From Thermodesulfovibrionales bacterium (GTDB taxonomy: Bacteria > Nitrospirota > Thermodesulfovibrionia > Thermodesulfovibrionales > UBA1546): 6,565 nucleotides of DNA. This document shows positions 1 through 5,785 of this stretch, in pieces (the first letter of the stretch is position 1; each line of letters begins with the position of its first letter). The stretch spans positions 1 through 6,565 of the forward strand of contig CAKKPR010000359.1 in NCBI GenBank assembly GCA_919901705.1, written 5' to 3'. A model generated the notes under the pieces. The model was not told where the DNA came from and did no database searches. It saw nothing but the letters and a program-made list of their open reading frames with translations. The translations under genes were made by a program, and so were the position numbers.

Positions 1-207
1 TGCAAGGAAAAGCATTTTGGGACAGCAATGGGAACATTCGGGACTATCTTTGATATAGGACACGCCGCAGGACCAATACTTGCCGGATTTTTGATAGCAC
101 GATACAGCTATCTTTATTCATTCTGGATAATGTCTGCAATTCTTGTTTTGTCAGTGCCGGTATTTATAATGAATGTTAAATTGGGGCAGCATACAAATAA
201 CTTCTGA
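1..207 (+). CDS. MFS transporter, C-terminal fragment (5' end outside window)
   Basis: The frame is open from the first base and stops with TGA at 205-207, giving 68 visible residues. The segment GTAMGTFGTIFDIGHAAGP followed by a hydrophobic stretch, a short RYSYLY loop and a second hydrophobic helix (FWIMSAILVLSVPVFIM) looks like the last two transmembrane helices of a 12-helix major facilitator superfamily carrier, a secondary transporter in the inner membrane. The G-rich helix with a central D and the 'AAGPILAGFLI' pattern are typical of helix 11 in drug/metabolite MFS antiporters. The substrate cannot be told from this fragment. The exporter ATPase gene starts 47 bp downstream, but it has its own promoter-like sequence, so a shared transcript is not required. 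MFS membership is likely; the subfamily is unknown. Confidence 0.7.
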   Translation, partial: CKEKHFGTAMGTFGTIFDIGHAAGPILAGFLIARYSYLYSFWIMSAILVLSVPVFIMNVKLGQHTNNF

Positions 208-212
208 GGTTT

Positions 213-241
213 AACCACAAAAAGTCAAATCTTTTTGGTGT
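213..241. promoter_or_regulatory. Inverted repeat upstream of the exporter promoter (possible operator)
   Basis: CAAAAAG (218-224) and CTTTTTG (231-237) form a perfect 7 bp inverted repeat around a 6-nt centre. The flanks AACCA / GTGTT extend the symmetry partly. It lies immediately upstream of, and touches, the extended -10 box of the ABC ATPase gene, which is where a repressor or activator could bind. It is not followed by a T-run, so it is a poor terminator for the MFS gene. The operator role is inferred from position and symmetry only. Confidence 0.3.
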
Positions 242-247
242 TATAAT
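239..247 (+). promoter_or_regulatory. Extended -10 promoter of the ABC exporter operon
   Basis: TGtTATAAT is a perfect sigma-70 extended -10 element (TG at 239-240, TATAAT at 242-247). No convincing TTGACA-like -35 box lies 16-18 bp upstream, which is tolerated by extended -10 promoters. Seven bases separate the box from the ATG at 255, so the expected start of transcription is at or next to the start codon. There is no Shine-Dalgarno in between, which suggests a leaderless transcript. Confidence 0.6.
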
Positions 248-254
248 TATCTCT

Positions 255-986
255 ATGGAAATTGTTACTGCAAAAGGGCTTGTAAAAGACTATGGCTCTC
301 TCAGGGCTGTTGATAATATCAATTTTGAAATTTCAAGAGGCGAATGTTTTGGTTTTCTCGGGCCGAACGGCGCAGGCAAGACAACTGTAATGAGCATTAT
401 CTACTGTTTTATGCCGCCGACATCTGGAAATGTAAAAGTATTCAGCATGGATGTAACTGAAAACCGCAGTGAGATAAAATCAAGAATAGGCGTCATGCCT
501 CAGGAGGACAATCTGGACCCGGACCTTACAGTGCTTGAGAATCTTATTGTATATGCAAGGTATTTCGATATCTTAAAAAAGGAATCCCTGCCATTGGCAA
601 AAGAGCTTCTTGATTTTGTGGAAATAAGTGAAAAGGCTGATGTAAATATAAAAGACCTTTCAGGAGGGATGAAACGCCGTCTCGTGCTTGCAAGGTCTTT
701 AATAAACAACCCTGAATTATTAATACTTGATGAGCCGACCACCGGCCTTGACCCTCACAGCAGGCATTCGGTGTGGGACAAACTTAATCAGCTTAAGGCA
801 AAGGACACGACCCTGATACTTACGACCCATTATATGGAAGAGGCAGAAAAGCTCTGCGACAGGGTGGCTATTATGGATTTGGGAAAGATTGTGACGATTG
901 ATTCTCCGGCGGGGCTTATGAAAAAGCACGGAGGGAATCTGGAGGAGGTTTATTTGAAATTAACATGGAAACAGCTTAAAGATTAG
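255..986 (+). CDS. ABC-2 type exporter, ATP-binding protein (NodI/DrrA-like)
   Basis: This is a 243-residue nucleotide-binding subunit that would power export through the adjacent membrane protein; it acts on the cytoplasmic face of the inner membrane. All ABC motifs are intact: Walker A GPNGAGKTT at residues 36-44, Q-loop PQED with Q83, signature LSGGM at 135-139, Walker B LLILDEP at 155-161 with catalytic E160, D-loop TGLD at 163-166 and switch histidine H192 in THYMEEAEKLCDR. The signature region LSGGMKRRLVLARSLINNP and the C-terminal NLEEVYLKLT end closely resemble NodI, the ATPase of the rhizobial lipo-chitooligosaccharide exporter, and related ABC-2 ATPases. No nod biosynthesis genes are visible, so the NodI label describes the family and not the substrate. 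The start at 255 is supported by the -10 box 7 nt upstream; no Shine-Dalgarno is seen. The permease gene follows after a 138 bp gap filled by a palindromic element. Confidence 0.93.
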   Translation: MEIVTAKGLVKDYGSLRAVDNINFEISRGECFGFLGPNGAGKTTVMSIIYCFMPPTSGNVKVFSMDVTENRSEIKSRIGVMPQEDNLDPDLTVLENLIVYARYFDILKKESLPLAKELLDFVEISEKADVNIKDLSGGMKRRLVLARSLINNPELLILDEPTTGLDPHSRHSVWDKLNQLKAKDTTLILTTHYMEEAEKLCDRVAIMDLGKIVTIDSPAGLMKKHGGNLEEVYLKLTWKQLKD

Positions 987-993
987 CCAGATG

Positions 994-1109
994 ATAAGTG
1001 TGGCTACAGTATTCTCGCTCATTCTCGCTGCGCTCCGAGGTTTTGCCTGTCCATGCATTCTGCATAGAGGCAGGCAAAAAAGCCGCTCGAATACAATAGC
1101 CACCCTTAT
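994..1109 (+). repeat. Palindromic intergenic element, copy A (between exporter ATPase and permease genes)
   Basis: This non-coding element is bounded by 21-bp inverted arms, 994-1014 and 1089-1109, that pair at 18 of 21 positions. Inside lies a second stem, TTTTGCCTG (1041-1049) with CAGGCAAAA (1071-1079), capped by a small hairpin ATGCA-TTC-TGCAT (1053-1065). The left part carries a tandem 10-mer (ATTCTCGCTC / ATTCTCGCTG, 1011-1030). Blocks shared with copy B at 5791-5953 are TATTCTCGCTCATTCTCG (1010-1027), GAGG (1037-1040), TTTTGCCT (1041-1048) and CCGCTC (1083-1088). It starts 7 nt after the ATPase stop codon and ends 15 nt before the permease start, just before its ribosome binding site. 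It contains no usable ORF, so it is not an autonomous insertion sequence. A MITE/REP-like mobile repeat or an RNA structure affecting mRNA stability or relative expression are both possible. The structure is directly visible; the function is unknown. Confidence 0.75.
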
Positions 1110-1110
1110 T

Positions 1111-1116
1111 AAGGTG
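1111..1116 (+). promoter_or_regulatory. Ribosome binding site of the exporter permease
   Basis: AAGGTG, complementary to the anti-Shine-Dalgarno of 16S rRNA, lies 8 nt before the ATG at 1125. It begins one base after the right arm of palindromic copy A, so folding of that element would leave the site exposed directly beside the stem base. It supports the chosen start. Confidence 0.65.
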
Positions 1117-1124
1117 ATAATAGC

Positions 1125-1880
1125 ATGAAACTTAAACGCGCATTCAGGGTCTGGCAGAGGCATTTCACGGTTTATACAAAACTGTATAAATCAAGCTTTG
1201 CCCTGAACTTTGTAGAGCCGGTTTTGTATCTTGCTGCACTGGGCCTGGGCCTTGGAGCTTTTGTAAAAGAGATAAATGGTGTGCCGTATATAAATTTCAT
1301 AGCCCCGGGTATAATTGCTTCCTCTGCAATGTTTGCTGCGATTTATGAGTGCACATATGGAACTTATGTGAGAATGACATATCAGAAAACATTTGACGCA
1401 ATACTCGCAACGCCTGTTAATATTGATGACCTTGTGACAGGAGAGCTTATGTGGGGCGCTTCAAAAAGCCTGCTTTACGGCTCAACAATAATCATTGTTA
1501 TATCTGCATTCGGGCTCGTGGAATCTCCGCTGATACTCTTCGTGCTTCCTGTTCTTTTCATAAGCGGGCTGATATTTGCCGAGATATCCATTATATTCAC
1601 TGCTGTTGTACCAGGGATAGATTCATTTAACTATTTCTACACACTTCTGATGACCCCGATGTTTCTTTTTTCAGGCATATTTTTCCCTCTGGATAACCTG
1701 CCATCTGTTGTCTCGAAGATTGCATTCTTCACACCTTTGTATCATCTTGTTAATACATGCAGGGCACTGGCGCAGGGAAGTTTAAAATCAGCCCAATGGG
1801 ATATTCTTTGGATCTTTCTTGTTGTAATAATTCTCGCACCTTATCCATTCAGGTTGATGAGGAAGCGGATTATAAAATAA
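1125..1880 (+). CDS. ABC-2 type exporter, permease protein (NodJ-like)
   Basis: This 251-residue integral membrane protein would form, as a dimer, the pore driven by the ATPase encoded just upstream. The N-terminal amphipathic segment (residues 1-25) is followed by about six hydrophobic helices at roughly 28-47, 56-79, 112-131, 136-162, 172-190 and 225-243. The cytoplasmic loop KTFDAILATPVNIDDLVTGE (residues 88-107) and the FLFSGIFFPLDNLP motif (180-193) are typical of the ABC-2 membrane family and particularly of NodJ and its relatives. The length is close to NodJ (about 260). The start has a good Shine-Dalgarno (AAGGTG). The gene ends the operon: an intrinsic terminator begins 31 bp downstream. 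The substrate is unknown; NodIJ-like pairs outside rhizobia are widespread, and polysaccharide, lipid or drug export are all possible. Confidence 0.92.
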   Translation: MKLKRAFRVWQRHFTVYTKLYKSSFALNFVEPVLYLAALGLGLGAFVKEINGVPYINFIAPGIIASSAMFAAIYECTYGTYVRMTYQKTFDAILATPVNIDDLVTGELMWGASKSLLYGSTIIIVISAFGLVESPLILFVLPVLFISGLIFAEISIIFTAVVPGIDSFNYFYTLLMTPMFLFSGIFFPLDNLPSVVSKIAFFTPLYHLVNTCRALAQGSLKSAQWDILWIFLVVIILAPYPFRLMRKRIIK

Positions 1881-1910
1881 AGCTGCTTTTTATAAAGGAT
1901 GTTCGGATTT

Positions 1911-1953
1911 GAATCAGGCGTTCAAAAGGACGCCTGATTCTTTTGTTTTGTTT
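1911..1953 (+). terminator. Intrinsic terminator of the ABC exporter operon
   Basis: A 13-bp stem (1911-1923 with 1928-1940, one T-G wobble) encloses an AAAA loop and is followed by TTTTGTTTTGTTT. This is a strong Rho-independent terminator for plus-strand transcription coming from the permease gene. On the minus strand the same hairpin sits just past the stop codon of the convergent TPR gene, but it is followed by AAATCC and not a T-run. It is therefore probably one-directional, although the stem could still protect the 3' end of the minus-strand mRNA. Confidence 0.88.
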
Positions 1954-3022
1954 ATTCTTCGATTGGTGGTGTATCCTCGGGTGCAGAGTTACTGACTGCA
2001 GGCCCCCCTGTACTTTCTGATTTTGAGAATGCCAGGATGCCCATCCATACAAAGCCTGCTATAGGAACCAGCAGCAGGAGGCCGAGCCATTTATTTTTTC
2101 CAAGGTTTTCTGTTATGCACATCCAGAGATAAACGCCGATGAATGGCCCTATTATTGGAATAAACATGAGAAGAATCCACCACCACGGTTTGCCGGCGGC
2201 TGTAACAACTGTCCATAAATTAACAAGTGGAACCCATGCAGTCCATGGAGCGGATACATTGAGTTTCTTTGCGATAAGGAAAAGACATAAGGAACAAAAT
2301 ATATATACGGCAAGTACAATAACTAACATAATCATACCGAAGCCGGCCATCAGACCAATCAAAAGTCCGGGGGCAACGCCGGGTGTTTCTTTTTGAGGCA
2401 TTGGCGTTGGTGGCATTCCTGCAGGTGGCTGGACTTCCTGCGTTTCAGTTTTTTGTTCAGTCACAGAAGCTTTCTTCTCTGGAGTAACTTTTTGTAGTCC
2501 GGGTTTCTGAGGTTGAATTGCCTTTAAAGGCTGTTTTACATCAGGCTGTTTCGCAGGAACCGGTTCAGGTTTTGCCGAAGGTTGTTTTGAAGGGGCTGTT
2601 TCCTTCTTTGCCTCAGCCTGTTTAACTTTAGCCTCAGCAGCAGATGGTTTCTGTTCAGAGGGAACTTGCTCTCCTGCAGGCTGCGCAATCTTCTCTTTGA
2701 TTTTATCTTCAGGCTGTTTTTGGATTAAACCGGCCTTTTCCAGTGAAAAATCAGGATCGAGCAGATATGCTTCATTAAAATATTGCGTTGCCTCATCGAA
2801 TTTCCCGAGTTTGTAGAGCGAATAACCCATAAGATAATATGCAGCAGGGTTAGGGTTCTTTTTTACATAATCCTGTAATTGTTCCACAGCCTTTGCGTAT
2901 TTTTTACTGTTGTAATATTTTAGCGCTTTGGAATATTCGGCATCTGTCTGTGCAAGGGTTGTGTACGGCGCTACAAAAAATAATCCCAAAAACATGATAA
3001 TGACAAAAACAAGCTTTTTCAT
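1952..3022 (-). CDS. Secreted/membrane TPR protein with DUF5684-like C-terminal membrane domain
   Basis: The chosen start gives 356 residues. A signal peptide or N-terminal anchor is clear (MKK, hydrophobic core residues 4-18, likely cleavage after TLA at 24). Two tetratricopeptide repeats follow at about 29-59 and 60-93 (KYYNSKKYAKAVEQL; AYYLMGYSLYKLGKFDEA). Residues about 100-216 form a low-complexity linker rich in Pro, Lys, Gln and Glu. The C-terminal part (217-332) is membrane-embedded, with a long helix at 219-252, the WTAWVPLVNLW segment, AGKPWWW before a second helix, a conserved-looking ENLGKNKWLG loop, and a last helix. This resembles DUF5684-type proteins. The tail is acidic. The start at 3022 is preferred over an in-frame ATG at 3082 because it begins a signal peptide, has GGAGG 5 nt upstream, and the 3082 ATG overlaps the -10 box. 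The function is unknown; a scaffold spanning envelope and membrane is an inference. Confidence 0.85.
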   Translation of the reverse strand: MKKLVFVIIMFLGLFFVAPYTTLAQTDAEYSKALKYYNSKKYAKAVEQLQDYVKKNPNPAAYYLMGYSLYKLGKFDEATQYFNEAYLLDPDFSLEKAGLIQKQPEDKIKEKIAQPAGEQVPSEQKPSAAEAKVKQAEAKKETAPSKQPSAKPEPVPAKQPDVKQPLKAIQPQKPGLQKVTPEKKASVTEQKTETQEVQPPAGMPPTPMPQKETPGVAPGLLIGLMAGFGMIMLVIVLAVYIFCSLCLFLIAKKLNVSAPWTAWVPLVNLWTVVTAAGKPWWWILLMFIPIIGPFIGVYLWMCITENLGKNKWLGLLLLVPIAGFVWMGILAFSKSESTGGPAVSNSAPEDTPPIEE

Positions 3023-3027
3023 AATTG

Positions 3028-3032
3028 CCTCC
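3028..3032 (-). promoter_or_regulatory. Ribosome binding site that fixes the TPR gene start
   Basis: On the minus strand GGAGG stands 5 nt before the ATG at 3022. No comparable site precedes the alternative in-frame ATG at 3082, so this site decides the start. Confidence 0.75.
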
Positions 3033-3080
3033 AGTTTTATAAGGCTTTTAAACTGCACATCACCACTCCAGGCTGTTACC

Positions 3081-3089
3081 ATTATATCA
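3081..3089 (-). promoter_or_regulatory. Extended -10 promoter for the TPR gene
   Basis: TGaTATAAT reads on the minus strand (TATAAT at 3086-3081, TG at 3089-3088). A weak TTGCTG lies 18 bp further upstream at 3110-3105, inside the end of ilvA. Transcription would start near 3074, giving a leader of about 50 nt that carries the GGAGG site. The TPR gene can thus be transcribed separately from ilvA, which ends at 3094. Confidence 0.55.
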
Positions 3090-3093
3090 GATT

Positions 3094-4275
3094 TTATTTT
3101 TTTACAGCAAACCCCTTTAACTCAAGGTCAGAGAGGATTTCGCCCAGGTGTTCACTGCTCCTGACTTCTACTGTGAAAACCACCTTTGTTTTGCCTATCG
3201 GCAAATCCGCCGCAACCCTTTCGTGGATAACATTGAGAATATTACCCCTGTGTGAAGCGATGACACCGCTTATGTGATGCAGGCTGCCAGGTATGTCGTC
3301 AACAACAACCTCAAAGACCCCTATCCGGCCGCTCGATACGAGGCCTTTATGGATTATTCTGTCAATGAGTGTAAAATCTATATTCCCGCCGCTTACAACA
3401 AGGACAATGCGTTTGCCTTTAAACCTCTCCTTATTCTCCATGAGGGCTGCTAATGGTACTGCGCCTGCCCCTTCTACAACCAGCTTTTTCCGTTCCAGGA
3501 AAAGGAGTATCGCCATTGCAATGGAGTCTTCATCAACTAAAACTATGTCATCAACATATTTATTCATGACATCAAAGGTCCTGTCGCCTATTTTTCCGAC
3601 TGCTATGCCGTCAGCAAGCGTGGGCAATGGTGGTTTATCATGTATTTTTTTCTCTTTGAAAGAACTGTAGGCAGCTGTTGCAGATTTAGTCTGGACTCCA
3701 ATAACCTTTGTTTTGGGGGATAAGGCATTTACGGCAATTGAGATGCCGGATATAAGTCCGCCTCCCCCAACAGGCACAAGTATGAAATCTATATCTTTTA
3801 AATCCTCTGTAATCTCAATCCCGATAGTGCCCTGACCTGCAATTATTTCTTCATCGTCAAAGGCATGGATGAATGTATAGTTTTTTTGCGACATGGCATA
3901 ATCCAAGGCTTCATTAAAACTTTCTCCATGAAGTTCAACCTCAGCGCCGTATCCCTTGGTTGCCTCCTGTTTTACTATAGGCGCTGTTACAGGCATGACT
4001 ATCTTTGCGTGAAGCCCGAGCCTGCCTGCGGCAAATGCAACACCCTGCGCATGATTGCCCATTGAGGCGGCTATCACCTTGCCGTCCTTAATTCCGGTCA
4101 GTTTATTAAATGCGCCCCTGACTTTAAATGAGCCTGTCTTCTGAAGATTCTCCGCTTTCAGGTAAACATCGGCGTTAATCAATTTGCTGAAGGAGTTGGA
4201 ATGGATTAAAGGAGTTTTGTGGATAAAAGGCCGGATGTTTTTAAGTGCCTCTTCAACGTCTTTGATTCCTATCAT
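3094..4275 (-). CDS. ilvA: Threonine ammonia-lyase (threonine dehydratase) with C-terminal ACT domain
   Basis: This 393-residue PLP enzyme of fold type II deaminates L-threonine to 2-oxobutanoate and ammonia in the cytoplasm, the committed step toward isoleucine. The PLP lysine is K51 in KTGSFKVRGA. Other hallmarks are SMGNHAQG (71-78), the phosphate-binding GGGGL loop (170-174) and SGGN (295-298). Residues about 317-391 form a single ACT domain (GRIGVFEVVVDDIPGSLHHISG...). The length and single ACT module match the ~400-residue, single-ACT class and not the ~510-residue E. coli IlvA, which has two regulatory modules. Regulation by amino acid binding to the ACT domain is therefore likely but its ligand is uncertain; catabolic TdcB-like roles are possible. 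No other ilv/leu genes lie nearby. The start has an extended -10 box 7 nt upstream and no Shine-Dalgarno, so the mRNA may be leaderless and would carry no leader-peptide attenuator or T-box. Confidence 0.93.
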   Translation of the reverse strand: MIGIKDVEEALKNIRPFIHKTPLIHSNSFSKLINADVYLKAENLQKTGSFKVRGAFNKLTGIKDGKVIAASMGNHAQGVAFAAGRLGLHAKIVMPVTAPIVKQEATKGYGAEVELHGESFNEALDYAMSQKNYTFIHAFDDEEIIAGQGTIGIEITEDLKDIDFILVPVGGGGLISGISIAVNALSPKTKVIGVQTKSATAAYSSFKEKKIHDKPPLPTLADGIAVGKIGDRTFDVMNKYVDDIVLVDEDSIAMAILLFLERKKLVVEGAGAVPLAALMENKERFKGKRIVLVVSGGNIDFTLIDRIIHKGLVSSGRIGVFEVVVDDIPGSLHHISGVIASHRGNILNVIHERVAADLPIGKTKVVFTVEVRSSEHLGEILSDLELKGFAVKK

Positions 4276-4282
4276 GCTTTAA

Positions 4283-4291
4283 ATTATATCA
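4283..4291 (-). promoter_or_regulatory. Extended -10 promoter of ilvA, positioned for a leaderless mRNA
   Basis: TGaTATAAT on the minus strand (TATAAT at 4288-4283, TG at 4291-4290) ends 7 nt before the ilvA ATG at 4275. ATTACA, 16 bp further upstream (4310-4305), could serve as a weak -35. The predicted start of transcription falls on or next to the start codon. The spacing is identical to that of the ABC exporter promoter. Confidence 0.6.
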
Positions 4292-4306
4292 CAGCCGTAT
4301 TGGGTG

Positions 4307-4319
4307 TAATAATTTATTA
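4307..4319. promoter_or_regulatory. AT-rich palindrome in the divergent ilvA/DUF922 gap
   Basis: TAATAA-T-TTATTA is a perfect 6+1+6 palindrome that overlaps the -35 region of the ilvA promoter and lies upstream of the divergent gene. It could be a regulator site, but AT-rich palindromes of this size are common by chance in promoter DNA. Confidence 0.2.
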
Positions 4320-4332
4320 AATATGAGGCGGA

Positions 4333-4341
4333 TGATATAAA
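4333..4341 (+). promoter_or_regulatory. Possible extended -10 promoter of the DUF922 gene
   Basis: TGaTATAAA (TG at 4333-4334, hexamer 4336-4341) would start transcription near 4348 and give a leader of about 25 nt. That leader shows no clear Shine-Dalgarno. An alternative -10, TATTAT at 4361-4366, lies 6 nt before the ATG at 4373 and would again give a near-leaderless mRNA. The sequence alone does not decide between them. Confidence 0.4.
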
Positions 4342-4372
4342 AATGAACAGCTAAATGGGTTATTATTAATAT

Positions 4373-5182
4373 ATGACTATTGTAAGACTCATTTTAGTCC
4401 TGGGACTGCTTTTTGCGTTGCCTTCTGTTATTCATGCTACGGTGTTTCAGTATTTTGATGAAGACGGAACGCTCATCATTACTGATAGCCCGGACGGCTG
4501 GAGACAGGTAAAGCCAAAGCGCTTCATGCCGGATAAAGAGCCATTAAAGCAGCCTGAAGCAGTTAAAGAGTTACCCAAAACAGTAAAGCCGGATTATAAG
4601 AAAGATGTCCAGTACAATTACTATCCTGTTACTGGAAAGAATCTTCAGGAAGTAGTTGCTTCTGCAGATAGAAACGGCCCGTTTGACAGCAAGGAAAGCA
4701 GGAATTATCCTGCCCAGACCAGATGGAGATTAGGCTGGTCATATAACTTTGACTACTCCCCTCAGAGAGAGGGAGAATATATTCATGTGGCCCTGAATAT
4801 ATTCGATATTAATTTAGATTCCGATATAACGGTAACACTTCCAATGATCACAGAAGGCACAGAGCTAAATCCTCATGATTCAGAACTCTGGGGGAAATAT
4901 GTCAAAGGGCTTCTTGAGCATGAGAATGACCACGTGAGGATAACAACTGACCCTTTCTACTGGGACGAGGCGCGGAAGACTATTTCGGGGATAAAAGAGC
5001 TTACCCTGCCCTATGACGGGCATAGCGACATGGATTCAGTAATAAAAGATACTGTGAAGGCCGAGACCGGAAAGATGGGGCATAACCTGATGAAGGAAAT
5101 AAAGATGAGGAACGATGAATATGACCGGGTTACAGAGCACGGGCTTAAGCCGGAGATGAGGGATGTTTTTTTCAGCAGGTAA
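4373..5182 (+). CDS. Secreted DUF4124 + DUF922-like putative zinc-dependent protease
   Basis: The 269-residue product starts with a signal peptide (hydrophobic residues 4-20, likely cleavage after HA at 22), so it is exported. Residues about 23-55 (VFQYFDEDGTLIITDSPDG) match the DUF4124 pattern, a small N-terminal module of envelope proteins that reads as 'YkY.DedG...ftD.P'. A charged Lys/Pro-rich linker leads to a region from about 80 that resembles DUF922 proteins, described as predicted secreted Zn-dependent proteases: YYPVTGKNLQEV, the RWRLGWSYNF strand and HENDH at 183-187. H183, E184 and H187 fit an HExxH zinc site. D193 is a possible third ligand (HExxH-x5-D), which is inferred. The gene stands alone, diverging from ilvA and converging on trpG with a 22 bp gap. 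Protease activity is predicted and the substrate is unknown. Confidence 0.82.
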   Translation: MTIVRLILVLGLLFALPSVIHATVFQYFDEDGTLIITDSPDGWRQVKPKRFMPDKEPLKQPEAVKELPKTVKPDYKKDVQYNYYPVTGKNLQEVVASADRNGPFDSKESRNYPAQTRWRLGWSYNFDYSPQREGEYIHVALNIFDINLDSDITVTLPMITEGTELNPHDSELWGKYVKGLLEHENDHVRITTDPFYWDEARKTISGIKELTLPYDGHSDMDSVIKDTVKAETGKMGHNLMKEIKMRNDEYDRVTEHGLKPEMRDVFFSR

Positions 5183-5204
5183 CTTTTTTATCCCCTTATC
5201 CTGC

Positions 5205-5774
5205 TTAGTAGTTAAGTTTTAGAAAGTTTTTAAGCAGGTCTTTCCCGACCTTTGTAAGTATTGACTCCGGATGAAACTGAACTCCTTCAACAATAAACTC
5301 CTTATGCCTCACTCCCATTATCTCATCCTTGTCAGTCCATGCGCTTATCTCAAGGCAGGCAGGAAGTGTCTCTTTTTTAATAACAAGAGAATGGTATCTT
5401 GTTGCCTCAAAAGGATTTGGCAGCCCCTTAAATATGGTCTTTCCGTCATGATTAATCATTGAGGTCTTCCCATGCATGAGTCTTGGCGCCCTTATGATAT
5501 CTCCTCCGAACGCAGCGCCTATTGCCTGGTGGCCGAGGCATACACCAAAAATCGGAATCTTTCCTGCAAAATGTTTTATCACTTCAACAGAAATGCCTGC
5601 CTCCCTTGGCGTGCACGGGCCCGGAGATATAACTATCCTTTCAGGCCTCAGTTTCTCAATCTCTTTTATAGTAACCTTGTCATTCCTGAATACCCTTATA
5701 TTCTCTCCAAGCTCTCCAAGGTGCTGGACGAGGTTATAAGTAAAAGAATCATAATTATCAATCATTAAAAGCAT
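5205..5774 (-). CDS. trpG: Anthranilate synthase component II / glutamine amidotransferase (TrpG/PabA type)
   Basis: This 189-residue class I glutamine amidotransferase releases ammonia from glutamine and passes it to TrpE for anthranilate formation. The N-terminus LLMIDNYDSFTYNLVQ, the SPGPCTP motif (50-56), the nucleophile C79 in GVCLGHQ and the H168/E170 pair in QFHPES complete the catalytic triad. Full length for the family is about 190 residues. The start at 5774 has GAGGA 5 nt upstream. trpE lies directly upstream on the same strand, separated by 191 bp that hold palindromic copy B. Downstream the convergent DUF922 gene follows within 22 bp, so trpD is not next in line. In many bacteria the same subunit also serves PabB for folate synthesis, and a dual role is possible here. 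Confidence 0.93.
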   Translation of the reverse strand: MLLMIDNYDSFTYNLVQHLGELGENIRVFRNDKVTIKEIEKLRPERIVISPGPCTPREAGISVEVIKHFAGKIPIFGVCLGHQAIGAAFGGDIIRAPRLMHGKTSMINHDGKTIFKGLPNPFEATRYHSLVIKKETLPACLEISAWTDKDEIMGVRHKEFIVEGVQFHPESILTKVGKDLLKNFLKLNY

Positions 5775-5779
5775 AGACT

Positions 5780-5785
5780 TCCTCT
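5780..5785 (-). promoter_or_regulatory. Ribosome binding site of trpG
   Basis: On the minus strand AGAGGA ends 5 nt before the trpG ATG at 5774. It lies just outside the terminal arm of palindromic copy B (which ends at 5791), the same arrangement as for copy A and the exporter permease gene. Confidence 0.65.

Noticed and set aside
994..1109. Remnant of an insertion sequence with a transposase
   Set aside because: Neither this element nor copy B encodes a transposase fragment. Mobilisation in trans by an enzyme elsewhere in the genome remains possible.
3023..3082. Upstream in-frame ATG at 3082 extending the TPR protein by 20 residues
   Set aside because: It would bury the signal peptide behind a polar stretch, has no Shine-Dalgarno, and its ATG overlaps the -10 box, so it would lie upstream of the predicted transcript start.
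3293..3670. Long open frame on the plus strand opposite ilvA
   Set aside because: It lies wholly antisense to the conserved ilvA reading frame, and its translation is Ser/Thr/Pro-rich with no recognisable domain. The other frames antisense to trpG, trpE and the exporter genes were left out for the same reason.
4276..4372. Small gene or structured RNA in the divergent ilvA/DUF922 gap
   Set aside because: The 97 bp are AT-rich and explained by promoter elements for both directions; only short AT palindromes are present.
5174..5205. Hairpin AGCAGG...CCTGCT between the convergent DUF922 and trpG genes as a terminator
   Set aside because: The stem is only 6 bp plus a bulged extension, and no T-run follows it on either strand. 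The six T residues are in the loop.
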